In this document: piece by piece, positions 1-7,856 of the stretch | Numbering within the stretch: the stretch's first letter is position 1 | How the letters are laid out: each line of letters opens with the position of its first letter | Source of the DNA: an uncultured Bacilli bacterium | Lineage (GTDB): Bacteria; Bacillota_I; Bacilli_A; RF39; UBA660 | Assembly (NCBI GenBank): GCA_944372195.1 | Contig: CALVYK010000007.1 | Location: 1-59,581, forward strand | DNA: 59,581 nucleotides | Reading direction: 5' to 3' | Translations under genes and position numbers: made by a program | The notes under the pieces: model-generated | What the model saw: the letters and a program-made list of their open reading frames with translations, nothing else | What the model was told of the DNA's origin: nothing | Databases searched by the model: none

Positions 1-72
1 CAATTAGACATCTTCCTTCTTTCTAAAAAACACCATATTATTCAATAAGTGGCAGGTTTTGTCACAAAAAAA

Positions 73-90
73 GACTAATTTTTATTAGTC
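73..90 (-). terminator. Terminator after veg
   Basis: A 7-bp stem (73-79 paired with 84-90) is followed on the minus strand by a run of seven T (positions 66-72 on the plus strand are A). It lies about 60 bases past the veg stop codon and closes the yabG-veg unit. Confidence 0.75.
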
Positions 91-149
91 CCTGTTATGC
101 TTTATTGGTTAAATATATTGATTTTTCATAAATAAATTTGTTAACTCCT

Positions 150-359
150 TTAATAATCAATTTTAATTGTTTTAGTTATTACATCTGTATAAGTAAATGA
201 CTTTTTACAATTATTATTTAATTCGACTAAAAAAACATTTTCATATAATTCTTTAATGGTTACTTTATATTTTTCATATTTATTTCTACCTAAATTATAT
301 TTAATCGTTACTTCTTCCCCTATATAATCATTTAACTTACCTCTTATTTGCCCTATCAT
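150..359 (-). CDS. veg: Veg family protein
   Basis: A 69-residue protein resembling Bacillus Veg, a small beta-barrel-like protein of the DUF1021 family linked to biofilm gene control. The alignment runs over nearly the whole protein: an N-terminal IRGKL/IGEEV segment, a central LYENVFLVEL block matching the 'SVFVV' block of Veg, and a C-terminal SFTYTDVITKTI block matching 'YSYADILTETV'. The start ATG overlaps the yabG stop (ATGA), so the two are translationally coupled. In Bacillus, yabG and veg are also neighbours, which supports both calls. A strong terminator follows. Exact biochemical role is not known from sequence. Confidence 0.85.
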   Translation of the reverse strand: MIGQIRGKLNDYIGEEVTIKYNLGRNKYEKYKVTIKELYENVFLVELNNNCKKSFTYTDVITKTIKIDY

Positions 360-1135
360 CTTGGATACCCCGTATACATTGTTCCTTTAGTAATAACGCC
401 ACCTATACCATTCTTTCCATACTTTGTATTTTCAATTATATCTTTTAAATCAATATCTTTTCTAACATCAGATAAACTCATTTTAGTCGCTATTATAGCA
501 GGATCTAAAGCATGAATATTAATTCTTTTAGGGGAAGAAGCAAAATTAGCACCTGCTTTTATTAATTCTTCATAATCCGATTGGCAAGCACCAGCAATTA
601 TAATTAATTTATCATGACTTTTTTCAAACTTTCTCGCTTCTTTAATGGCTTTGACAAAATTATTACTATTTTTATAGGCATTTAAATTATTCTGACTACC
701 TTTTTTCTTATAATAAGCATCATGACCTGTTATAACTATAATATTAGGATTATATTCTTCTAACCAATCTTTAATATATAATGGTACATTTTCTTCTGTT
801 TCATTTATTCCCATAGCCCATATATTAGCTTCTTTATAATATTCTAAACATCTATTTAAATAATCTAAATCACTATCAATATGTAATATCTTACCAGGAA
901 TATAAAAATAATCATCTCTATTTAAATCAACATTAGGCTTTACTCTTTCTTCAAATTCTTTATCTTCTTCATCAACACTTTCAAATTTAACTAAATCATC
1001 TTCAAAACTATCAGCGCATAATCTAACATTCGCACCTTTTAAATAATAAACATTATCGATTATATCTGTTATTTTAAATACTATGTCATTATTGTATGAT
1101 TTTCTAGTAACTAAATCTCCTATATCAAATTTCAT
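356..1135 (-). CDS. yabG: Sporulation-specific cysteine protease YabG
   Basis: YabG processes spore coat proteins in Bacillus and Clostridia. The protein starts with the family's MKFDIGDLVTRKSY segment, followed by the FYIPGKILHIDGD-like and VITGHDAYYKKKG blocks, then IIIAGACQSDYEELIKAGANFASSP and NIHALDP. The GHDA and GACQS blocks carry the conserved His and Cys expected of the catalytic centre. Length (259 residues) is close to the usual ~290. I chose the ATG at 1135 because GGTGA lies just upstream; an in-frame TTG at 1168 would add 11 unmatched residues. It overlaps veg by four bases. Its presence is one of several signs of a sporulation programme. Confidence 0.93.
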   Translation of the reverse strand: MKFDIGDLVTRKSYNNDIVFKITDIIDNVYYLKGANVRLCADSFEDDLVKFESVDEEDKEFEERVKPNVDLNRDDYFYIPGKILHIDSDLDYLNRCLEYYKEANIWAMGINETEENVPLYIKDWLEEYNPNIIVITGHDAYYKKKGSQNNLNAYKNSNNFVKAIKEARKFEKSHDKLIIIAGACQSDYEELIKAGANFASSPKRINIHALDPAIIATKMSLSDVRKDIDLKDIIENTKYGKNGIGGVITKGTMYTGYPR

Positions 1136-1177
1136 ATAATCACCCATGAAATTATATGAAATTAACAATATAAATAT

Positions 1178-1203
1178 GAAAAAAGATTGCTTTTAACAAT
1201 CTT
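1178..1203 (-). terminator. Terminator after the small membrane protein gene
   Basis: Stem 1183-1189 with 1197-1203, loop of seven, followed on the minus strand by a T run (A at 1178-1184 on plus). It overlaps the stop codon of the 1202-1528 gene. Confidence 0.75.
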
Positions 1204-1528
1204 AATCTCTTTCATAAATAGCATTACTATACTGCGGACAATTTGTTCCATTTTCAACAATTTGTAATTTGTTGACATTAACAATCTTAATTTTAAATAT
1301 ATCTGTTTTATATTGTCCTTCACCCATATACAAAATAATTTTATTTCCAGAAACTTCATATGTTCCTTCTTCGAAACCACAACCTTTTAAACTATAAGTC
1401 CCATCTTCACGTAGCTCTAAGTCACCAAATGTTCCTGGTTTAAAAGTTGTAAAAAATTGTATTAAACAAAACGCAACAATGATAATAATAACTAAAATTA
1501 AACTAAATATTATAACTTTCTTTTTCAT
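1202..1528 (-). CDS. Small membrane-anchored protein of unknown function
   Basis: A 108-residue protein with an N-terminal membrane anchor (residues ~4-26, KKK then a very hydrophobic run) and an outward-facing small domain. That domain has a lipocalin-like or beta-rich look (GTFGDLELREDGTYSLKG, then GTYEVSGNKIILY). Two Cys in the extracytoplasmic part could pair. The ATG is preceded by GAGGTG at good spacing, and a sigma-A type promoter lies just upstream, so it is its own transcription unit between the prepilin-like gene and yabG. I do not recognise a named family with certainty; the GTY/GKI pattern is like extracellular domains that report substituent levels in lipoproteins. Confidence 0.6.
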   Translation of the reverse strand: MKKKVIIFSLILVIIIIVAFCLIQFFTTFKPGTFGDLELREDGTYSLKGCGFEEGTYEVSGNKIILYMGEGQYKTDIFKIKIVNVNKLQIVENGTNCPQYSNAIYERD

Positions 1529-1546
1529 AATACACCTCTATAAATA

Positions 1547-1575
1547 ATTATATCAGATAATTTTTAATATAACAA
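1547..1575 (-). promoter_or_regulatory. Sigma-A promoter for the 1202-1528 gene
   Basis: On the minus strand a TTGTTA -35 (1570-1575) and TATAAT -10 (1547-1552, with an upstream TG) are separated by exactly 17 bases. It lies about 20 bases before the gene's ATG. Confidence 0.7.
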
Positions 1576-1577
1576 AT

Positions 1578-2903
1578 TTATTTAACTAATATTGCACGAG
1601 TTGAAGCGTTCAACTTAGCATCACCATTGTAAATATTAAAGCAAAACAATCCTGAATTTGAAGCATTATTGTAATTTCCACCTCTAACAATCCATGAAGT
1701 GCTAGAATAAGGTAAGCTCGAATAATCACTATACCAGCCACCAGCATAATTCCCAAAAGATTTTAAATTTTCTTTAGTAGCATCGCCTAATTTACCACGT
1801 CCATGAGTTGTATAAGATGATGAATCGTATGTATAACTATTATAATATTTCTTATCTGGTACTTCACTAAATCTAGCGCCACTTGAATAAAAAATACCAC
1901 TACTATTTACCATATTCGCCATGACATATTCATATGTTCCACCACTCATATCGTATACTCCATATATATTTCCAGTAGTGGATTGAGCAACATTTGTTTT
2001 ATATACATTAGCTGTTCCTCCACCAGTATAATAGCTACTATTTGAATTTATTGCTACTTCTACACAACTTCCATCAATACATGTCCCATATTTACTATGA
2101 GATAAATATGCTACTGCTCCCCATTCCATATTCTTCATCATATGACTATCGGCATTTAAATTATATATTTTTCTTATATTTTGAATTGCTGTAAAAAATG
2201 ATGATACTGTTTGATTCCTCAAACTACTTACATTGGGCTTTATTTCTATTTTATCAGTACTTCCACTTACTTCAAATTTTCCTACCCAAAATCCTCTTAA
2301 TTCTTGAGAGCCAAACGTAAATGATGGATGCGTATACCAATTGCCATTTTCTGCATTAGTGCATATTTCACTACTATCACCACTTCCACTTACTGAATCA
2401 GTACAACTTACTGTTCCTGTACTAACCGTCCCTCTTTCAAATTCAATTGCTATTTCTTGTTCATTGATGCTTCCGTTATTAGCATTAAATAATTGATATT
2501 TATATCTTGGTATCCATACATACCATAAGGCTATTTCATCTTCAGCTATTGTATCTCCTATTTTTTTACTAACACCACTATTTAACACAACCGCATTGGC
2601 CCATTCTTTAGCATCATAATTATACCATTCTTTATAGATATCAGCATATATCCAATTACTTCCATCATAGTATACTGGTATCATATTATTAAGTAATTCT
2701 GGACTATTGGCACCACTGTTATCAGTATATATTAATTGTTCTTCTGATTCATTACCATATATTTTGTTTAATGTATCATTTTTAAATTTGTCTATTATTA
2801 ATTTACGGCTTCCTAAAATTGCCAAAATACTAAATACTAATATCAAAAACAAAATCAATATTGAATATATAATTCCTGATACTGCAAAACCCCTTTTGTT
2901 CAA
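1578..2903 (-). CDS. Prepilin-like protein with C-terminal FGE/C-type-lectin-like module (copy A)
   Basis: A 441-residue surface protein. Residues 1-~40 are prepilin-like: a short basic stretch ending KRG followed by F and ~25 hydrophobic residues, but the Glu normally at position +5 after the cleavage Gly is absent (FAVSGIIYS). From about residue 66 comes a module shared with the genes at 23839 and 46413. It begins NSPELLNNMIPV, contains LWYVWIPRYKY, MMKNMEWGAVAYLS and GNIYGVYDMSGG, and ends with an RGG...RAIL block. That layout matches the sulfatase-modifying-factor/C-type-lectin-like fold. No copper-binding Cys pair as in true formylglycine-generating enzyme is evident, so a binding role is more likely than catalysis (inference). 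Start is TTG at 2903: AAGGTG sits before it, and the longer in-frame ATG at 2960 lies upstream of the promoter's -10. Confidence 0.8.
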   Translation of the reverse strand: MNKRGFAVSGIIYSILILFLILVFSILAILGSRKLIIDKFKNDTLNKIYGNESEEQLIYTDNSGANSPELLNNMIPVYYDGSNWIYADIYKEWYNYDAKEWANAVVLNSGVSKKIGDTIAEDEIALWYVWIPRYKYQLFNANNGSINEQEIAIEFERGTVSTGTVSCTDSVSGSGDSSEICTNAENGNWYTHPSFTFGSQELRGFWVGKFEVSGSTDKIEIKPNVSSLRNQTVSSFFTAIQNIRKIYNLNADSHMMKNMEWGAVAYLSHSKYGTCIDGSCVEVAINSNSSYYTGGGTANVYKTNVAQSTTGNIYGVYDMSGGTYEYVMANMVNSSGIFYSSGARFSEVPDKKYYNSYTYDSSSYTTHGRGKLGDATKENLKSFGNYAGGWYSDYSSLPYSSTSWIVRGGNYNNASNSGLFCFNIYNGDAKLNASTRAILVK

Positions 2904-2928
2904 TTTAAACACCTTCTTTACTATGAAA

Positions 2929-2957
2929 ATTATATCAAATATAAAATAAAATTTCAA
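2929..2957 (-). promoter_or_regulatory. Sigma-A promoter for prepilin-like copy A
   Basis: TTGAAA (-35, 2952-2957) and TATAAT (-10, 2929-2934) on the minus strand with 17 bases between. This placement rules out the upstream ATG at 2960 and supports the TTG start at 2903. Confidence 0.75.
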
Positions 2958-2984
2958 CAAAAAACAGCTAAAAAATTAGCTGTT
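2957..2984 (-). terminator. Terminator between yihY and prepilin-like copy A
   Basis: A 9-bp perfect stem (2963-2971 with 2976-2984) followed on the minus strand by a T-rich run. It sits ~100 bases after the yihY-like gene's stop and just before the -35 of the next gene. Confidence 0.65.
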
Positions 2985-3080
2985 ATACATTAATACTTAT
3001 AAGTTTAAAAATGAAACTTCATCGGTACTAAATGTAGTCTATGCATTTGAATATATATATTCAATATTAATATGTACTTT

Positions 3081-3905
3081 TTATTTTTTATTATTCATTT
3101 CATTTTCGTAATAATTATGATTGATAGCTATTCCTAAAACAATGATATATGAAATAATATAAATTAACAACATTAAAATTGCTATATTAGCTAATCCACC
3201 ATAAATAATATCATAATGAGCTATATTATTTACGTATACTGAATAAATAGTTGTAATAATTATAATGGCAAATGTTGCAAATAAAGTACCATAATTAACA
3301 TATTTACTTTTAATCGTTTTATCTGGAGCTATTGTATATATAATTTTTATAGTCAAAAATATCATTATAAAAGCAATAATAGTTTTAATCAATACAATTA
3401 TAATATAATTATTAGAAATAAATTCACCTAATATACCAAACGACAATAATTTATTTAAAATAAATGATCCAAAAGCTAAAACAATCAAAGCAAATATAAA
3501 TAACAATAATAACCAAAATGTCATAAAAATAGCTTTAACTCTTCGATAAATATAATTTTTGTTTTCTGTTTTATATAGAAAATTAGAAGCAGTTATAATG
3601 CTATCTGGACCATTACTAGCTACGAAAAATCCAGTAACAACTAAAACGATATTAGTAATATTAATTCCACTTCCATCGATAAAAGGTAATAAAATTTCTA
3701 TGACTTCTTTAGGAACAAAATTGCTTACATAATTAGTTATACTACTAGTTGATAACGATAAACTAGATGCAACAAGTCCAAATAAACTTATAAGAGGAGC
3801 TAAGGAAAGAATTAAGAAAAATGCTAAGTTACCAGGCAAAATAAGCATTTCTGGTAACCTTAGCACATGCCATAAATCAATTAGAAATTTTTTAATTTTT
3901 TTCAT
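3081..3905 (-). CDS. YihY/BrkB family inner membrane protein
   Basis: A 274-residue integral membrane protein with about six hydrophobic segments. It matches the YihY/virulence factor BrkB family (once called RNase BN): early NLAFFLILSLAPLISL segment, a central GPDSIITASNFLYKT segment, a basic loop (YRRVKAIF) before the third helix, and a GLANIAILMLLIYIISY helix near the end. Substrate is unknown for the family; a transport role is usually proposed. It starts four bases inside the end of the GGDEF-like gene, so it is co-transcribed with that gene. Length is normal for the family. Confidence 0.85.
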   Translation of the reverse strand: MKKIKKFLIDLWHVLRLPEMLILPGNLAFFLILSLAPLISLFGLVASSLSLSTSSITNYVSNFVPKEVIEILLPFIDGSGINITNIVLVVTGFFVASNGPDSIITASNFLYKTENKNYIYRRVKAIFMTFWLLLLFIFALIVLAFGSFILNKLLSFGILGEFISNNYIIIVLIKTIIAFIMIFLTIKIIYTIAPDKTIKSKYVNYGTLFATFAIIIITTIYSVYVNNIAHYDIIYGGLANIAILMLLIYIISYIIVLGIAINHNYYENEMNNKK

Positions 3906-5929
3906 TCTTTAAAAAATTCTTCTTTATTATTTTTCATATCTAAAGTTGCTTCATTTATAGCATCATCGATTGTTTTAATAGCATCATTAATCATACTATA
4001 ACCAATAGCAGCCCCAAAGCCATGTTTTAATTCTTTCAATTCTTTTCCTAATTTTCTCATGTAAGTAATTACTTGTTTTTCTTCGTAACCAACTAAATAT
4101 ATTAAAAATTCATTACCATTAGTCCTTATTATTTCACTATTCTCAATTTGATTTAAAATTAACATATTAGCAGCTTGTTTAATAACAAAATCTCCTTCAG
4201 TGTGACCATAATTATCATTAATATATGATATATTATTTAAATCAATTATAATTATAGTTTGTGGATAAGTCTCATTATTATCCCATTTTTCAATACATTT
4301 ATTTAAATAATTTCTATTTTTTAAAGATGTTAAATTATCAATATATCTTAATTTATCTTCTTTAGATAAATTAACATTTTTCTTCTTTGGTTTTATTTTA
4401 ATAATAGCTAAAACAATTAATAATATACCAACAATACTACCTAAAATAACAGCAATATTTTTTAAAATAATCGGTGTTTTATCAATTAACAACAAATCAC
4501 TTAAGCCTAATGTTATAAATTTTTGTGTATCATTAAATCTAATATAGAAATCGAAAAATTCATTAAATATTTTATTATCAGAAATATCTCTACTAACAAA
4601 AGAATAACTATCCATATCAAATTGGTATGCAATAATAAAATCAGTTAGTTTATCAGCATAATAATTATAATTATATAAATCTAAAACTATTATACTATAA
4701 TTATTAAGATTATTAATTAAATCTTCCATATTACCATAGGCTGTTACCATTATATTATTGTTAGTAAAATATTCGGCTAACTTGCTATTTTCTAATGATA
4801 CAATATTATCAACTGACTTTATAGAATTAATTATTTTATTATTAGATGAATGTTTTAAAATAATCGCACTATTTTCATATACAGGAACTGTATTATATAC
4901 ATCTAAATTATATTGCGTATTAGAATTAATTCCATAAAATAAATCTATCTGATTAGCATTAAAAGCCTCTAACATACTATTTATATTATTATATTTTTTA
5001 TAACTTATCTCAGCATTAGTTAACTTAGAAAAGCTAGATAACAATTCATAATTTATTCCTGTTAATTTATTATCCAATAAAGTATCATAAGGAGCATTTT
5101 CAACAAAACCATACACATATCTTTTACTTCTAAATTTAACTGTTTCAGAATCGTTTATTCCTTTAAAAGTTAAATAATTTTTTGATAAATATTTATTATA
5201 TAAATCATCATAATTATTGCTAGACCATTTATTATAATATTTTGTTAAAATTGTATTTAATTTTTCAGTACTTCCTAAATCTAAAACATAATATTTTTTA
5301 TAGTCGCTTATATTATAAGCAATTCTGTAATTATTATCGATTAATTGTTTTAAATTTGTTGTTTTTAATAAAACGATAGCATTTAAAGTTGAATCAGTTT
5401 TATTAAATTCATTTATTAAATCTTCTTCTTTTTCGAATGTTTTATAAGTAACATCAGCATTAAATAAATAATTATTAATATTACTTAAATTATCATTTAA
5501 AACGCCAATAGTTAAACCTTTTAAATCATCAATAGATAAATAAGTTTCTTTTTTTGTAGCTAAAATATAATTGTCTTCATAAATTAAAATATCATCTTCA
5601 GCTATATTATCAACTAATTTAAACGCATATTCAGATTTAACTTCGTCACCTAATTTATATGATACTTTATTAAAAGATAAATTAGTTTCTTTATTTAATG
5701 AATCTAAAAAATCTAATATTATTCCTTCCCCGTTATAACTTAAAATAGGAATACCATCAATTATCGACATATCAATAACATTATTTTTATTACTTTCAAT
5801 CCATTGCTTTTCAAATAAATTTAAAGTTGTTATTTTATCTTCTTTAGTTAAAAAATTATATATTAAAAATCCAATTATTAGTAATGCTACCACTATAACA
5901 CTTATTATGATTATTTTTTTATTCTTCAT
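3902..5929 (-). CDS. Membrane sensor with two solute-binding-like domains and a degenerate GGDEF domain
   Basis: About 675 residues. Order: N-terminal membrane anchor (residues ~5-25); an extracytoplasmic half with two consecutive SBP_bac_3-like (periplasmic binding protein type) regions, roughly 30-245 and 265-480; a second membrane segment (~490-510, rich in I/L/V, ending KIKPKKK); then a C-terminal GGDEF-family domain (~530-665: DNLTSLKNRNYL, IIDLNNISYINDNYGHTEGD). The signature loop reads NGNEF instead of GGDEF, and no RxxD inhibitory site precedes it. The first Gly and the metal-binding Asp are both changed, so diguanylate cyclase activity is doubtful. Start at 5929 (ATG after GGTGAAGAAG) overlaps the preceding gene by 11 bases; the longer in-frame start at 6016 would run deep into it. 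Confidence 0.8.
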   Translation of the reverse strand: MKNKKIIIISVIVVALLIIGFLIYNFLTKEDKITTLNLFEKQWIESNKNNVIDMSIIDGIPILSYNGEGIILDFLDSLNKETNLSFNKVSYKLGDEVKSEYAFKLVDNIAEDDILIYEDNYILATKKETYLSIDDLKGLTIGVLNDNLSNINNYLFNADVTYKTFEKEEDLINEFNKTDSTLNAIVLLKTTNLKQLIDNNYRIAYNISDYKKYYVLDLGSTEKLNTILTKYYNKWSSNNYDDLYNKYLSKNYLTFKGINDSETVKFRSKRYVYGFVENAPYDTLLDNKLTGINYELLSSFSKLTNAEISYKKYNNINSMLEAFNANQIDLFYGINSNTQYNLDVYNTVPVYENSAIILKHSSNNKIINSIKSVDNIVSLENSKLAEYFTNNNIMVTAYGNMEDLINNLNNYSIIVLDLYNYNYYADKLTDFIIAYQFDMDSYSFVSRDISDNKIFNEFFDFYIRFNDTQKFITLGLSDLLLIDKTPIILKNIAVILGSIVGILLIVLAIIKIKPKKKNVNLSKEDKLRYIDNLTSLKNRNYLNKCIEKWDNNETYPQTIIIIDLNNISYINDNYGHTEGDFVIKQAANMLILNQIENSEIIRTNGNEFLIYLVGYEEKQVITYMRKLGKELKELKHGFGAAIGYSMINDAIKTIDDAINEATLDMKNNKEEFFKE

Positions 5930-6380
5930 CTTCTTCACCCACATTATTAATCCAACTAAATGAAGAAGCACTTTTTGAATGATATCCAATTGACGGATAT
6001 TGTTCATTATTTTCATTTGTTAAATAAACTTCTATATCATAAAAATTAATTACTTTAGTACTTAATGTTTCTAATATAATATCACTTAATTTTTGAGCAT
6101 CTTCTAATTTAGTACTATCTTTTACACTTATAAAAAATTTCATAACTGCTACATTTGTTTCATATTTTACTTCTTCAATCAAGCCAGTATCGGTAATTTT
6201 ATTTTTGATTTGTTCAATTACTGCATTATCAATTTCTGGCGCATTATCTAATCTATCACCATATACACTTTCATTACTTGGATAAAACATGCGATAAATA
6301 GCTAATCCCATCAAAACAAGTAATATCAAGCAGACAATTCCAACAATTACAATCGTTTTATTTTTCTTCATAAACTTCAT
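5919..6380 (-). CDS. Single-pass membrane protein of unknown function
   Basis: A 153-residue protein with a short basic N-terminus, one membrane segment (~9-29) and an extracytoplasmic alpha/beta-like domain. That domain has an 'IEEVKYETNVAVMKFFISVKDSTKLEDAQKL' pattern, i.e. a beta strand, a turn and an amphipathic helix repeated. The tail is acidic (GEEDEE). AGGAGTGA precedes the ATG. Its stop overlaps the start of the solute-binding/GGDEF sensor, so it is probably co-expressed and may assist it. I do not recognise a family. Confidence 0.65.
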   Translation of the reverse strand: MKFMKKNKTIVIVGIVCLILLVLMGLAIYRMFYPSNESVYGDRLDNAPEIDNAVIEQIKNKITDTGLIEEVKYETNVAVMKFFISVKDSTKLEDAQKLSDIILETLSTKVINFYDIEVYLTNENNEQYPSIGYHSKSASSFSWINNVGEEDEE

Positions 6381-6449
6381 ATCTTCACTCCTAACGATAA
6401 TATTATACTATAAATATATGATTTAATCAACATTAAAATAATTTCAAAA

Positions 6450-6470
6450 AAATCCTAAAATTTAGGATTT
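6450..6470 (-). terminator. Terminator after gatB
   Basis: An 8-bp stem (6450-6457 with 6463-6470) overlaps the gatB stop codon and is followed on the minus strand by a T run. It ends the camS-gatC-gatA-gatB unit. Confidence 0.8.
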
Positions 6471-7856
6471 TTTTAATACTTCAATTAAAGTTTGATTAGC
6501 TAAACTAGGATTAATTTTGCCTTTACTTTCCTTCATTATTTGACCCATTAGATATTTAACTGCGCGATCTTTACCTTCTTTAAAATCTTTTACTGAATCA
6601 GGGTTTGAACTAACAACTTTGTTAACTATTTCAATAACAAAATTATCATCACTTATTTGTTCCATATTATTTTCTTTAATAATTAAATCAACATCTTTAT
6701 CATTTTCTAAAATAATAGATATAATTTCTTTTCCTTGTTTACTAGATATACTTTTTTTATCTAATTTATTTACTAATTTAATAAAGTTTTCTTTTGTTAA
6801 TTTAGTATCTTCTATTTTAATAATATTTTTATTTAAATAAGATAATACATCACCTGTTAATAAGTTACTTGCAATAACAGGATTACATTTATCGATTACA
6901 GATTCTAAGAAATTACAAATATTTTTATTAGAAATAATTGTTTTAATATTATTGTTATTGATACCTAATGCAATATATTTGTTTTTAAGTTCATCAGTTA
7001 AAATAGGCATATTATCACTTATTTCTTTTAGCCATTCATCATCAATATAAACAAATGGAATATCTGGCTCCGGAAAATATCTATAATCATTACCTGTTTC
7101 TTTATAACGCATTAAAATAGTTGTTTTTGTTTTATCATCAAATCTTCTTGTTTGTTCTACTATTTTTTCGCCTTTTTTAATTAATTCTTCTTGTCTTTTA
7201 ATTTCATAATCAATAGCTAGTCCAACTGAAGAAATTGACCCAATATTCTTAACTTCACATTTTGTACCTAATGTATCGCTATCACTTACCGAAACATTAA
7301 CGTCACAACGCATGCTACCTTCTTCAATTTTAACATCACTGATACCTAAATATAATAATGTTTCTCTTAATTTTTCTAAATATTCCATTGCTTCTTGACC
7401 ACTACTTATACATGGTTTAGTTACTATTTCAATTAAAGGTACACCTGCTCTATTAAAGTTTAATAAAGTATCAGTTGTATGGATACTTTTACAAGTATCT
7501 TCTTCAATATGCATTCTTTCTAAATATATTTTTTTATTAGAAATTTCTACATATCCATCATAACCAATTGGAGTATCTTGTTGTGTAATTTGATAACCTT
7601 TTGGTAAATCTGGATAAAAATAGTTTTTACGATCAAAATGCATTAATCTATTTATTTTACAGTTAAACGCTAAACAAGCTTTTAAAGCATAATCAATTAT
7701 ACCTTTATTTAACCTTGGCAAAGTACCAGGATAACCTAAATCCAATACATTGATATTAGTATTTACTTCATCATTAAAATTATTTTTGCTTAAGGAAAAA
7801 GCTTTAGCCATTGTTTTTAATTCAACGTGTACTTCAATTCCAATTGTTGGTTTCAT
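6462..7856 (-). CDS. gatB: Asp/Glu-tRNA(Asn/Gln) amidotransferase subunit B
   Basis: GatB is the kinase/ammonia-accepting subunit of the GatCAB transamidosome, which converts Glu-tRNA(Gln) or Asp-tRNA(Asn) to the amide form. Signature blocks are intact: IGIEVHVELKT at the start, DLGYPGTLPRLN, MHFDRKNYFYPDLPKGYQITQ, HIEEDTCKS, FNRAGVPLIEIVTKP, RCDVNVSVS and the DYRYFPEPDIP segment. The C-terminal tRNA-binding YqeY-like tail is present (GQIMKESKGKINP). The 464-residue length is typical. It abuts gatA by one base. Presence of the complex implies the organism makes one or both amide tRNAs indirectly. Confidence 0.97.
   Translation of the reverse strand: MKPTIGIEVHVELKTMAKAFSLSKNNFNDEVNTNINVLDLGYPGTLPRLNKGIIDYALKACLAFNCKINRLMHFDRKNYFYPDLPKGYQITQQDTPIGYDGYVEISNKKIYLERMHIEEDTCKSIHTTDTLLNFNRAGVPLIEIVTKPCISSGQEAMEYLEKLRETLLYLGISDVKIEEGSMRCDVNVSVSDSDTLGTKCEVKNIGSISSVGLAIDYEIKRQEELIKKGEKIVEQTRRFDDKTKTTILMRYKETGNDYRYFPEPDIPFVYIDDEWLKEISDNMPILTDELKNKYIALGINNNNIKTIISNKNICNFLESVIDKCNPVIASNLLTGDVLSYLNKNIIKIEDTKLTKENFIKLVNKLDKKSISSKQGKEIISIILENDKDVDLIIKENNMEQISDDNFVIEIVNKVVSSNPDSVKDFKEGKDRAVKYLMGQIMKESKGKINPSLANQTLIEVLKKS

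Noticed and set aside
1-11. A possible minus-strand gene start (ATG TCT AAT) at the left edge
   Set aside because: Only three codons are inside the window and the purine-rich stretch before it is too close to the ATG to judge as a ribosome-binding site.
7001-7090. UGA recoding as Trp, as in mycoplasmas
   Set aside because: Conserved Trp positions are TGG and several genes end in TGA at the expected place, so the standard code applies.
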